A stretch of DNA of 64,000 nucleotides, taken from positions 1-64,000 of the forward strand of contig UESW01000050.1 in NCBI GenBank assembly GCA_900491605.1. Direction: 5' to 3'. Position 1 is the stretch's first letter. Every line of letters begins with the position of its first letter. The translations under genes and the position numbers were made by a program. Below, piece by piece: positions 44,201 through 56,285 of the stretch. Below the pieces are notes generated by a model. The model had not been told where the DNA came from. It made no database searches and saw only the letters and a program-made list of their open reading frames with translations. This DNA comes from Calamus simplicifolius (Eukaryota > Streptophyta > Magnoliopsida > Arecales > Arecaceae).

Positions 44201-47200
44201 TCAAACTGGGATAAACCATACATTGCTCATCTGTCTTCCATGGTTATATATTTCTCGGTTGTGCATCATCTTCTAACATAAAGAACACTAAATTTTCCTC
44301 CTCACAATATTCACAAATTCTACAATTTGGCAAAAATGCAGCAAAGGGAAAAGAAAACTTGTTATATAGTCCGTGTTGACACAGAAAATAAACAATCAGA
44401 ACAGAATGGCATAGATGTTCTTAAATATGATGGGAACTAACAAAAGTATGAAATATGATCACTATGGAAAAAATTAAGATCTTCATTTTGAACAAAACTC
44501 CTCGAGCATGGTCGAATGACAATTAAATTATTTTGAAGCATCAATGCCTTAAAAAGATATACAAAGCCATTTGCTTTATGATTAATACATATGCATGAAT
44601 CCATCTCAGCATTTTACTATCTAAGTTACTCATTTATTTTAATACATATGCATGACATTTATATTACTCATTTTATTATCCACCATGCTATTAGCCTATT
44701 GCAAAATCCTTATTAAATAATTATCTAGATCGACCATAGTTCCTTGAATAATTAATAGACTACCCCTTCATACTGAAATTCAGAGAATAACATTCCTTGG
44801 CCAGCAAATCTTTGCAGAAGCCTCACTCATACACATCAAGGTATTACTGGCAGATGTTTTTACAACAAAACCAAGAGAAAAAAGAAAATTCTTTATTTTC
44901 CCCATAATGGACCCACCAACCCTTCCACAACACTTAATGCTTAACAGCATTAAAATTTTCTAGATTCCCATGAACTACACTGCTTCATAAATAACAGCCA
45001 AATAAACAAATCTCCAAATGGGACCAAGAACTTATGAATGCAAGAATAGAGATAGTGCAGCCAATGTAAGATTCTACAAATGAATGGGATGAGTTTTAGA
45101 AATGGTTGCAGTGGAGCACAAAGAACAATCTAATGAAAAGGAAACCAAAAATTTTAAATGAAAACAAGTGAACGAAACTTATGTAGAAAATGAAAGTCAA
45201 TTGAAATGTTAAGGAGTACTTGGGTTGATAGTTACCGACTATATATGATCCCCCACTTAAGTGAGAACTGATAGAGAGGAAACTATGGAAGGGAGAAGTA
45301 TATGGGACAAGAAATTTAACTACCCTGCATTCGCTATTTTTCCAGGTACTAGAAACCATCAAAAAGGTGGTTTCTTATATCAAGGGCTAATCCACCCCTT
45401 AGACTTCACCTTCCCTCATTTCCCTTTGACAAAAGATACCATGTTGATGTATTATATACCATAAGGATGAAGTACCACATATCCAAACAGCCCCTAAGTA
45501 GATTAATTTTCAAATGACTATTGACACTTCAAAACTTTGAGCTATGTTGCCCTGATAAGCTGAAATGTGCACTGAAAACATCAAGAGCAAAGAGCAACAA
45601 TGGTGTTTGCCACTTGTGAGAATTAGATCATAGCATCAATATCAAACAAATTTACTTCATATATGATTAATGACTGAAGTGCACTTGATGCGGTTTCATA
45701 TTGTACACAGATTGCCGTATAATATTATTCTTTGTAACCAAATCATATAGAACTACAAGTAACAGTTCTTATCCCTTCAATCCTTAGACAGATAAATTAT
45801 CATCTCACATGAAACCGCATTCACAAAACTCCATCTAATTAATACATATAATATGTATGGAAAGTTAAAACTCAGAAATTTCTGAAATGCTAAAATGTTA
45901 TAGTCAGAAATTTACAAAGTGCTGGATATTGATTCATTTTTTTGACTACCAGAGAGTGAAACAAATAGGCAGTATCACAGAAAAAAAAAATGCATCAATC
46001 CTGTCATGACAGCAACTTCATGATAATACAGAAAATATCTTCTTTACAAATGAATGATAGATATTCCCATGTTTAAGATGTATAAGAAGCACATGTAGAC
46101 TAATGCAAAACTACACCTAAATTGCAAGTTAGTCAAGTAACTAAACCAAAGATTCAATTCAGTACTTTGTACCACCCATTCTAATCCATGTTAATGTACG
46201 TAGGGGGAAAAATGAATACATGGATGATAATACTTCAGGAATATGGTAGCTACAAAATACTTTGTGAATAATTCTATGCAGCATCAAATTGTAGTATGGA
46301 AGTTAGGAATAGTATATGACACTTCAAACACTTTGTTCTCTCTTCATCAAACTTAATAATTCAAGAGACAGGATTTGCATCTCTGATCAGAGACATATTT
46401 GGTAAGGTGCACGATAGTTGTCATTTTGTAGCATGTTATTTTTATGGACAGGAGAAGGTGCCAATGAGTCAGACCAGAACCGACCCAATTTCAACCAGAT
46501 GCAGACCAATTCTCAGACAAATCAGGTTGCATCTTGGGTTTGAGGACACCTCTACAGCTGAGATTGCACTCTGGTGCATGATAGTTGTCATTTTGTAGCA
46601 TGTTATTTTTATGGACAGGAGAAGGTGCCAATGAGTCAGACCAGAACCGACCCAATTTCAACCAGATGCAGACCAATTCTCAGACAAATCAGGTTGCATC
46701 TTGGGTTTGAGGACATCTCTACAGCTGAGATTGCACTCTGGTGAGGCTCACATACAGCTCACTGGGCCAAACCAGACTTCAGCCAACTAAAATGTATAGA
46801 TCAGGTTCAGATTCAAGACAGACATGATACTAGATAAGAAAAGCAGGTGGAGTGACTTGAGGTCCAGATTGTAGAACTAAAATACAACAACATATGGCTC
46901 AGGCCATGGTGAGAACTAGAAACTACACACCTACACCGTTTTCTCACATACAACAGAAGGATTACAGAATACAGAAAGAGGGAGAGAACATCTGACTTGG
47001 ACCACCTGTGTTGAACACAAGATGCAGATGATTAAAACAGTGTGTTGAATTCAACTTTTGTGTCCCAATTTGGAATTTGACCTCCTTTTAGACTGAAGAC
47101 AAAAAGAGAACTCTTCTCTCTACAATATTTAAATGAAAAAAGAGGGGGGAAAGATTCTAAATGCCTGAATATCCTCCACCACACCACCAGCCTCGGTTTT

Positions 47201-50200
47201 CTTTCTAAAATTTCATTATAATTGGCCTAGTGACTGCATTAAAGCATGAAAAGGAAAAGGTCACAAGCTGAGTCATATACTCAACCAAAAGATTAGTATG
47301 TGATGATGACAACAACAAAGAGTATAACACGTAGCTTTTGTAGCCTGTGTCATCAAAAGATGAGTATACTTAAAAATTAAGCAACTCAAGATAATAGATA
47401 TGCCAGGGTAAGCAACAAGTTAGGATAACCCATAACCAATACCAAATAACCGAATAACCATTTATACCAATAAATAAAAAGAAAATCTCTCATATAATTA
47501 GATTGGGTATCACAAATTCATATTTGTCAGAGTATAGTTTTTATTTTTTTCAAAGACCTGTATGATTAATATAATAAATATGTAATCCAATTTTAGAGCA
47601 AGCAAGCAATCAAAAATATATATGTACGCAGATGTGACTGAATAACTCTCATCATATGACAAATAATCAAATTTGTCTCAAACAAATTTATTATTTACTC
47701 CCGCATACTCTTGTGGATGGTGGTATGTCAAATGACATGTGGTGTTAATGATACTTGTTAAGTGGATTAAGTTTTCTCCTCCTATGGCAACATCAATTAA
47801 ACTATTTCTAGTATACATGCCCCTAAGCAACTTATTACTCAGCAACACTCCGATGAGATGATATATAGCATACCCTGCTTCCATCTATATCAATTTTTTG
47901 GTCATCTGCCAGTCTTCTAAACAAAACTTGTCCTTAATCCTTCATCATTATCATCAACTTTGCAAGTAGTAAAGTTTCATCAAAGTTTGTCATTATTTTA
48001 TGATGTTCAGTAACATTTATTATCCTTTTATGTCTCCCAAGATTCAAAGAGTATTACTGATAAAGATCAGATGGGTAAAACCTGACTGCTGCACTACAGT
48101 AGATTTATCCTAAGCTACAGTTCCCTCTTTACTTTCTCTCTCTATGTTTGAGTATGAAGCCTTTTAGCCTAAAAGCCATAATTCATCTTTAGCAAATGTG
48201 ACTGTTTCTGAATTTTTGGTATGCTAAAATACTTTGAGATCAAGTCTCACATAGGAATGATTTTAGGAACCATTTTTAGTTAAAATTTGTATTCTTTGAT
48301 GAAAGATCATTCACTCCATAACAAGATTTTGACCTAAATTAACCCTCGGAAATGTTGTTGAATTCATGGACAAACAAACATATGCAAAACAAATGTCCCA
48401 TATGAAGCCTAAACAGGATGTTTTGGTGACAAGGGCAACAAGGGAAACCTATAATATTGGTAGTTTTTGATTCAGGTTCATACAACCATGGAGCAACCCC
48501 TCTAAGATTACCCCAGATTTGAAAATTAATCTAGACTAAAAGAAAGCAAGGTCTGATGTAGCGGGCAAAATTCATCTTCAAGATGTAAATTATGATCCTA
48601 TAAGCCAAACACAATCTGAATTTCCAATAATATTTTGAAAACTAATTCCAAAAGGTGTTTTTTCATTAGATTAAATAGGGAAATATTGATATGGTATAAT
48701 GGAATAGTGTTGAAAAACATAATAGTGAAACTGTTGTCCAAAAAATACTAATGGGTGAGAAATATTTTCTAATGGATTAAATTGTTTGAATGCTGTAGTT
48801 CTAGCTGCATGTCATGTAACTATTGGATGCTTTCCAACATGAAAAATAAGACACTCCTTGAATTTCATACCCAGAGATTGTGACTTCCCATTTGCCTCTA
48901 GATGCATTTATTGTGTATGTGTCAAGTATATGATAACCAAGAACATCGAATTCTAGAATGTGCCCATTATCAACATTTGCCCTAAACACAAACATCTATA
49001 AGAAACTTGAAGACGACACCCTTTCTAAAAGCCTTAACTTCTTGAAAGCCTAAATGGGAATTTGACCTGCTATCAGTAGTTCTTTCAACATGAAAGAAGT
49101 TGACTCCCTTCCTTCCCATAATAGATCCACTCCCTAAAATTTTATAAAAGAAATAGGAATGCAGTCCATGCTTAACTCAGCACCTAGCCATGGTAGTTGT
49201 TTTAGTCTGCTGATTCTCCAACCATATTTTCTGACTGATACAGATGGGAGAGTAATGATGAGAATATAGGTGGGTTTAGGGATTGCAAGGGGGTTGTCCT
49301 AATAAGCAATATGATGCAAAAGCATCAAAACATTTGGACTAAACAACTACAACCATAGGCCGTATAAGAGGCAAATTGAATGGTGTGTTTTTCATTAATA
49401 ATACCATAACTATATTCCAAAAGGATATGGAGAAAAAATTAAACTAAGTAACAACTATAGTGGGATTTAATATCACGCATACAAATATTAGATCAAATGC
49501 AAGAATAGGAGCAAATTTCCAAAGCAGGTGAAGTGTGCGCCCCCCCCCCCTCCAAAAAAAAAAAATGCATTTACTCTGAAAAGCATAGAATACACGGATA
49601 CATGCTATCCAATATAACTGAATTTTATTTAAAAAATATCTTCATTTTATCATAGCTTTGATCTTTGCATTTCGATATAGATCTCATAATGAGATTTTGA
49701 AAATAATCATATCAAAGAAAGAAGTGCAATATATTGAAAAAAGCTATGCTGAAGCAAAATAACATACAGGATTTGAGTAGTTACTATCAATGAAACATAT
49801 TTTCCAAAAACAAGAATATGCAAAAATGACCTTAGCCTTGGAGCTTTTGAAGCTTTGGGACATTCTCCCTAATGCCAAAGCTCAGCTTTGTACTCATACA
49901 CATCAGCCAGACAAAAAGATAACAAATGCAACTCAATGTCAAAAATCACTTTACCATGGAAACTCACAGGAGACATTTGTGTGGCGGAAAAAAATGGTAT
50001 CGCATATCATTGCCAGTCAAATAATAAGTGTCTGCAAATTAAATTGATTATACAAACAAAAAATCTCTCCAAGCATGTAAAACTTAAAGTGACACTGTCC
50101 AGATAATTTGTACACTCTACAGGAACTTCTTAAGATACATTCCTTCAGGTCTTCTTTAGCACAAGTATTGTGTACGACCTACAGATAGGATGAACATTGA

Positions 50201-52071
50201 ATACTGAGAGTCAGTACAATAACAAGTTAACAACAAGACAAGACCTTATAATAGGCCATCAACTCCCAATATTGTACAGTTATTGAAGGAAATTTGGTAA
50301 TAAGATTAAAAGATATGATTTGTCAAATTTGATCAAAAAGGTCAAATACAGAACCACAGCCCACAATACATGAGAATGATTGTGGTTAAAGATATTGAAG
50401 AAAGGAGAATTAAGTTTTTCAAGGCCTTGTGAATAACTTTGTGACAACCAGTAAACTAATTGTAACAATTATGTATCCAGTAAGAGGATGAAGCATATTC
50501 TATTGTGTTCCATTTATTAAAGGAAGGTAGAATTATGAAACATTCATGCCTTGTTTCAAGAGAGATCAGTTCACAGGTCTCCTTAGAAATTCACTCAAGT
50601 GATTGCTAGTGTCTTCAACAAATGCTCTCGATTTCTTTTTTCTTCTTTGTAACCTGCCTTCCTCCTTTCTAACTATTGTGGCAATGATAACAATATAGAG
50701 CTAGGGATATCATACCTTTGGAAACAAAAGGCCCGGTCCACTTTGTGAGTTTATCATAAGAACTTCAAGAATCTGCTTTGGGTTAGAGCCACAACTTTCA
50801 TCACACTCTCTATATTTGAATGGTATACACCTGTAGGAAGTGCAAAATGTTAGAAAATAAGTTAGAGCTGAACTAAACATAGCAGTCTATATTAAAATTT
50901 CAAGAGTTCCCGTACATAATCATGTGCACTATTAAAATATTTCAACTACCATCACATACAAACCCAAGCAATTGAGTATAACATAAGAATATGTCATTTC
51001 TTACCGCTCTGTTCAATGTGCAAAAGAAAAAAGAAAAAAGAAAAAATCAGTAAAATGTTTCAAGACTTACTACATCTTTTATGCATATAATATTAACAAG
51101 ATCTGACTAGTTTTGCAATACTAATGCAAGTCCTGCATTAGATATTAAACATGGAAATCTGATTGTCTACCATCTCAACATAGTAGTAATACAATAATCA
51201 CCACAAGCACACTCATAAGCTGTTTCCAGAAGTTTGGGATTAGCTTTATGTAGTTTTCAGATTTTACTTGTATTCTCCAGCATTGAAAATGTTTTTAAAA
51301 CCCCTTTATTTGGTGGGCTATATTATCCATTGCATCAACTCCTTGCTGACATGCAGTGTCATATGGTACCCTACATAAGTTAATAACACATCCATCAGTG
51401 GCACCAACATTTGCCTTTACAAGTTTTGCAGAACAGCTGGAACACTAAAAAATAGCCAACTAATGCTGCCAACTAAGATTGATTTAACATCATGACGAGG
51501 TTCCATTCTTTGGTACGAAACTTAAACAACAAATAAATCAGCTTGAATCAACCAATAGTTAATTAGATCTTGCAGGTATTCCGGTTTGAATTTGCTTTCC
51601 ACCCTAACTCTAGTTTCATCCTAGGCTTTCCAGTTGATCAATCATCTCAAAACTAATTGAAGCGGCCTTCGAGTCAAAAGAGGCAAGATATCCATATTTT
51701 GAAAAGAAACATCAGCACAGACAGTGACAACGACAAAGATCATCGTGCGGCAACCACGACGACGACACCAAAGAAGCTGCGGCACCTACGTCAAATGATT
51801 TCACAACAGAAACAATCGATCAATTTTATCACTCAAAAAAAACATATCCGGTAAAATCATTCAAGCGTGAATGCATTGACATGAATATATATATGCATAC
51901 ATATATGTATGTATATTATAAAAAAAGAAATGAAGTACAAAAGCAGAATAATTTAAAACAAAAAAAAAGGAAAGGGGAGATGAATGGAGAAGGGGGGGAC
52001 CCGGCAACAAGGCGACAACCGGCCTCGTATCGCTGCTGATGTCGACCCGTGCGGGCCACCAAATCACACAT
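37939..52071 (-). CDS. NUDT16: Nudix hydrolase, NUDT16-like (four exons, 187 aa)
   Basis: Nudix enzymes of this plant subgroup (NUDT4/12/13/16/17/18/21) cleave diphosphate links in (di)nucleotide or inositol-pyrophosphate-type substrates and are usually mitochondrial. The substrate here is not deducible. Exons: 52001-52071, 50716-50830, 41935-42018, 37939-38232. Joined, they give an unbroken frame from ATG at 52071 to TGA at 37939. N-terminus MCDLVARTGRHQQRYEAGCR, then RLVAGCIPFKYRECDE and SGPGLLFPK. Exon 3 supplies the whole Nudix box, G-x5-E-x7-REAVEEAG-V. The last exon has EFLGFYYFKSKSHQDEFSPD and RRWLTIPEALEQCRHPWMQE. Length is normal for the family and no defects are seen, so this is the one clearly intact host gene. 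NUDT16 rather than 12/13 is judged from SKSHQDEFSPDGLC. Confidence 0.88.
38233..41934 (-). other. NUDT16: Nudix intron 3 (3,702 bp)
   Basis: Non-coding. Apart from a LINE tail relic at 40990-41370, I see only short chance open frames. Confidence 0.75.
40990..41370 (-). pseudogene. LINE 3'-end relic in Nudix intron
   Basis: On the minus strand FGYVQCRSRDVPVQRSN recalls the WFGHVQRR..APVRR motif of the jockey-like plant LINE C-terminus, followed by a remnant of GRPK-TW (KRQRQSKNHMEE). Broken by stops. A related copy is at 59560-60240. Confidence 0.6.
41935..42018 (-). CDS. NUDT16: Nudix exon 3: the catalytic Nudix box
   Basis: 84 bp, 28 codons, flanked by CTTCACAG and GTACAG. Reads GGWENDETVEEAAVREAVEE then AGVRGDIM. 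All consensus positions of G-x5-E-x7-REUxEExGU are present, including the metal-binding glutamates. Confidence 0.92.
42019..50715 (-). other. NUDT16: Nudix intron 2 (8,697 bp)
   Basis: Long intron with a poly-A/T tract at 43369-43386, a C run then A run near 49541-49564, a 167-bp tandem duplication at 46406-46740 and a short duplicated phrase at 42500-42555 (GTACAAGACCAGAGTTTTGG). No nested gene recognised. Confidence 0.75.
46406..46740. repeat. 167-bp tandem duplication in Nudix intron
   Basis: Two nearly identical units, starting GGTGCACGATAGTTGTCATT and GGTGCATGATAGTTGTCATT, at 46406 and 46573. I count two differing bases, so the duplication is recent. Confidence 0.95.
50716..50830 (-). 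CDS. NUDT16: Nudix exon 2
   Basis: Acceptor CCTACAG and donor GTATGA on the minus strand. Reads CIPFKYRECDESCGSNPKQI, LEVLMINSQSGPGLLFPK. Confidence 0.88.
50831..52000 (-). other. NUDT16: Nudix intron 1 (1,170 bp)
   Basis: GT-AG, AT-rich. Near 51870-51920 it has ATATATATGCATACATATAT-like low-complexity sequence. Confidence 0.75.
52001..52071 (-). CDS. NUDT16: Nudix exon 1 with start codon
   Basis: The ATG lies in CATGTGTGATTTG (minus strand) and opens MCDLVARTGRHQQRYEAGCR. The exon ends GTTGCCGG before a GTCCCC donor. Joining to exon 2 gives RLVAGCIPF, as expected for the family. The donor is weaker than consensus. Confidence 0.82.
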
Positions 52072-52560
52072 GCTCTTCTCCTTTCTTATCCCTCTTCTCC
52101 CTCTCCTTCTCCCTCTCTCTCCTTCCTTCTTCGAAGCAAGAGAAGATATCTATCACCCTTCTCCTCTCGCCATCCCGGAGACACGCCCCATTGTCTCAAT
52201 CCCTTGTTCAAATGCAGCGGCGGCGGAGACGACAGCGACCACCAGGAATCCCCACCACCGAGTACAAAACGAGGGCGCTGAAAAGAAAAAGGGAAGGGCG
52301 TTGGAAAGGGGCAAGGACCGGGGGGGATCACGACGGGAGATCTCGCAAAATAATAATCATATCAGAAAATGGGCGGGGTGGGACCGGTGCGTGGGCCTCA
52401 CCGGGTCGAATAGAGGCCGAAAAGGGCAAGCTTTTTGCTGCCGCGCATCAGTCGGCGATGACCGTAGCCACGGGCGTTGAACAAGTCTGCCGGAGACTAT
52501 TGCGTGCCGCTTCCCCCTGGTCCCTGCTACGGCCCCTATTCTTTTATTAGAAAACTAACC
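52072..52560 (-). promoter_or_regulatory. NUDT16: Nudix 5' UTR and promoter region
   Basis: GC- and purine-rich on the sense strand (GAGAGGGAGAAGG runs at 52085-52130), as in many plant leaders. No clear TATA box. It opens several spurious frames on the plus strand. Confidence 0.45.
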
Positions 52561-52725
52561 TTAAAAAAAAAAACACACACACCTCTTTTATTATTAAATA
52601 TTATTATCAAATTTAAAAAAAAGTTGGATTGCCAAATCCATCCATGCTTATCTTGCACTTATGCAAATTTTTTTTTTTTCCCCGAGACTTATAAGACACT
52701 TTTAGTAGCCTTTAAGACACTTTTA

Positions 52726-53054
52726 GTAGCCTTTGAAATAGGGGATAAAGGGGATATCGATATCCCTCTTATTTCCAAAAGTCATAACTATAAAGGGATA
52801 GTAGAGAATAAAGTTAACCAAAGAAATAATCCATGGTTAACCATGGGATATCCCCTCAATTTATTCCCTAGAAAATGTAGGAATATCTGGTTATCCCTCC
52901 AAATAAGAGTAAAAAAAAGGTTATCCTATGGATTTACCTTTTTGCATTTGATATGATCAATGGGATAGCCAAGGGATATCCCTAGGGATAGCCAGGAGAT
53001 AAATTCTATCCCGTACACTTATCCATGATAATATTTTTCCTATCAAACACTACC
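52726..53054 (-). mobile_element. Tourist-like MITE, copy A (329 bp)
   Basis: Ends GTAGCCTTTGAAATAG and CTATCAAACACTACC, flanked by TTA on both sides (52723-52725, 53055-53057). The reverse complement follows 61348-61738 throughout. A 3-bp TWA duplication fits PIF/Harbinger MITEs. Just outside and across the left end is a 26-bp tandem (AGACACTTTTAGTAGCCTTT). Confidence 0.8.
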
Positions 53055-53057
53055 TTA

Positions 53058-55064
53058 GATAATGTCCATTTGCTAAAAGGTATAGTTTTATCAATTGTTG
53101 GATGATTACATGATTGTTGTATAAAAATTTCTTAAATAGCATGTATACAAAATGTATATTTTGTATGGACAAGAAGCATACCATTAAGTTTATGATTAAT
53201 TATGAAGGTAAAATTATCAAAAGCATAAGATAACAATATATTGCAAAATAAAATGATGTCAATTGTGAAGAGATGATTGGACAGGCACTAAATCCATGTG
53301 TTAAAATTTGGTTGATTAAAATAAATTGATCAAGATTACTTCCTAATCATACTTTCTACTGTAAGAATTGGTTTGGCCCACTAAGATTAAATCCTAAACT
53401 GTTTATCACCAAGAAGTCTGGCCTTTAGTTAACAGAATACACTCATTTCAAACACCTATAGCTAATTAAAAAAAAAAAAAAAAGCTTCCTTCAGGGTACA
53501 TACTCATTATCTTTCATTTTGTTGATATCGCTTCGTTAAATTTAACAACATTTTTTGAATCGATGAGTCATTTGATTGTTAAAAGAGTTTTACTTGAGAA
53601 ACTTTAAATTTTCTTATATATTTTTGTAGGTATTGTAAAGCCTAATATTCACGATTCTTGAACATCATTAATTAGCTTTTTATTTAGGACAGAATTTCTC
53701 TGTTAAGATTATATAAATTGATATATTCCTCTGTTGATTTTCTACCAAGAAATCTCATCCATTAATGTTCATCACTAAAAAGAACATCAACATTTGGTGT
53801 TGCATTAATTTTTTATTTTTATTTTAAAAAATCTAATGAACTCAATCATAAACATCTTTGTTTTTAGATTGTCGATGAAGCTTTTAAAATTTTTGGCTAC
53901 AAAAATTTATTGTTTCAAAGAAAAGTCAAAACAAAAGTAAGGAATGACATAAATTACACATAAATATTGCCACCGATGTATTATCTACACATTAATGTAT
54001 AAATTTGTAAACAAGTAAGAACTCAAGATCAATATCCAATGAGTCCATGACAGCAAGAATATTCATTTCTTTTTTTCCAAAATATATTATCAAGATTTAA
54101 CTTGATTTATTAATAAAGCATTATGTAAATATTTGAAGAAGTAAAGAAAGAGAGAAAAATAAACAAGAGAAGAAAAATATAGGGGGAGATCATAAGCAAT
54201 GAGAAAGAGGGAAGATCAATAATGTGTGATATATTTTGCTTGGCTAGCCAATCCATAATATAATTTTTCTTTTTAGATCATCCAGCCAACTAGATATAAT
54301 TATAACTATATTAAACAATCCACAAACATATACTCTTCTATAATTGAATTCACTCAAATCTACCAAATTTAATCTTTATATAATAGTTCATACATTCAAA
54401 AAATTCCTTGCTTCTTGAGGGGCCAACAAATATTAATATTTAATGGGCTTAGATATTTGCATATCATCTCTCTTGATCTAAATTTTATATCATTATTTGA
54501 AACAAAATGTTGTTGATTAATCTTTATCATTAACTCATTTTTTCCAATGTGTCTTAATCGATCACCTAACAACTTTTGGTTAATATAAAGCATCTGAAAA
54601 TAACCTTTCTATCAATATCATGTCTTCTTCAAGTGAATCTCTATCATAATGTTAGATGTAACTATATTTATTGTATTACTTTTTAATTTCATAGACAAGA
54701 TTCATTCCTGTCCAATTGAACTCTTCTTTAAATATATTAATAGTTCAATAATCTTAGTTACTTATTTTACCATGGTTAAAATCTTCATATTTATCTTTCC
54801 TTATAGGGTGTTAAAAATAATATTGTTAAGTTCTTTATTGATGAACTTAAGTGTTAATTGTCCGAAGCCATTTTTGCTGATAAATAAAAAAACATAAAAT
54901 AATATATATCAATAAATGATGTATGGAAAAGAGATGATAGAACTATTATTAGATGAGCATAAAAGCTTGGACAGATTTCAAAAGTCTAAAGTTTTTGGCT
55001 ACTTTATATTTGTCAATAAAAATTAAACCAAATTCACATGTATTGAAAAACCAAGTTACATGCA
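53058..55064. other. AT-rich spacer, nothing recognised
   Basis: No coding signal or clear repeat beyond A/T tracts. Confidence 0.5.
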
Positions 55065-55160
55065 ATAAAGAGACTTTCAAAATTTAGATGTATAAAATGA
55101 ACTAGTGAAGTGACATGCACTAGTCCATTCTTTACATCCAAATTTTGAAAGTCTCTTTAT
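55065..55160. repeat. Near-perfect hairpin of about 96 bp
   Basis: ATAAAGAGACTTTCAAAATT at the left is answered by AATTTTGAAAGTCTCTTTAT at the right, and the inner arms ACTAGTG/CACTAGT also pair, leaving a loop of about 11 bases. Confidence 0.92.
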
Positions 55161-55489
55161 CTTTTTACTTATTCATTTTGAGCTTAACATGACTCGCTTT
55201 ATTTGGACTTTTTATAGATGTATTTACAATTTAGGACATTTCTTGCTTATTATTCCATTTGAAAAAATATAATGTTGCTTATCACTTGATAATTATATAA
55301 TTCTAATTTAAATGAATCATTTCCATTATTTTAAATATACTCATGTCTCAAAAATAAGTAATGCATTCAAAAAATACTAGTTTTTTGTCTAAATTTTTGA
55401 AAAAAAGTTAAATAAAGTTAACTCAACTTATTAGCGAAAGAAATATAAGCAATGCACTTATGAACTAAAGAAAAGGAAAATAAAGAGAA

Positions 55490-55494
<5 letters not shown>

Positions 55495-55520
<26 letters not shown>

Positions 55521-55521
55521 A
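55495..55521. repeat. (GA)n microsatellite
   Basis: About 13 GA units following GTAAGA. Confidence 0.95.
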
Positions 55522-55607
55522 TTACGTGACATTTTACATCTTGTGATCCTAAGTATTTATGAACAACAAGAGAGGAAATAAAGAGAAAGTAAAAGATATC
55601 AAAATAT

Positions 55608-56285
55608 TATGAGGCATTTGATATAAGGTGATCCATTTAGGATCATCAATAATTTGAGTGAAGATAGTAGGATCATCGCATTTGGTTATATCTTAGTGAT
55701 TCTACATGACAGCAATTATAGATTACCTTCATTTATAAAATCACTATTCAACTTAATGAACTTCTATGCATCCTTGATGATGAGTATCTAACTAAGATCA
55801 TCTTGGGCAATGACCTTGTACTAGGATTTATGGACAAAATGGCCTCTCATCCATAGAAAGGAGCATTAGATATTATTTTCATATAATACGATATAATTTA
55901 ACACTATAAGATTATATCATAATATAATATAATATTATAATATTATATAATAATTTTATTATATTATTATAGTATAGTATTCTGATTATATTATAATTAA
56001 ATAAATTTTATAATAATAAATAATTAAAATGATAAATTATTATAGCAGTTGCAAAATATATTAGGTGTAGTTTTGGTGTGATATGGTTAATAATTTTAAA
56101 TTCTCATGTTATATAAAGTAGATTAATTATGGATAGCTAGGTTTTTTTAATAACTAGGATACAACATATCAAATATGGTGATCTTAAATCATTGAAATTA
56201 AAATCATTGGAAGATAAGAATCATCGATGATTTAAAATCATCATAGTGGTCCTACTTGGGTTACCATGCACCTCCTATAAGAAAA
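55608..56285 (+). mobile_element. AT-rich MITE family, copy 2
   Basis: Begins GAGGCATTTGATATAAGGTG, includes GGATCATCGCATTTGG, and has a palindromic AT core. Ends GTGGTCCTACTTGGGTTACC then ATGCACCTCC. About 678 bp, the same size as copy 1. Confidence 0.65.

Noticed and set aside
51984..52550. 188-codon plus-strand frame
   Set aside because: Overlaps the first exon and leader of the Nudix gene on the other strand; composition follows the GA/CT-rich leader.
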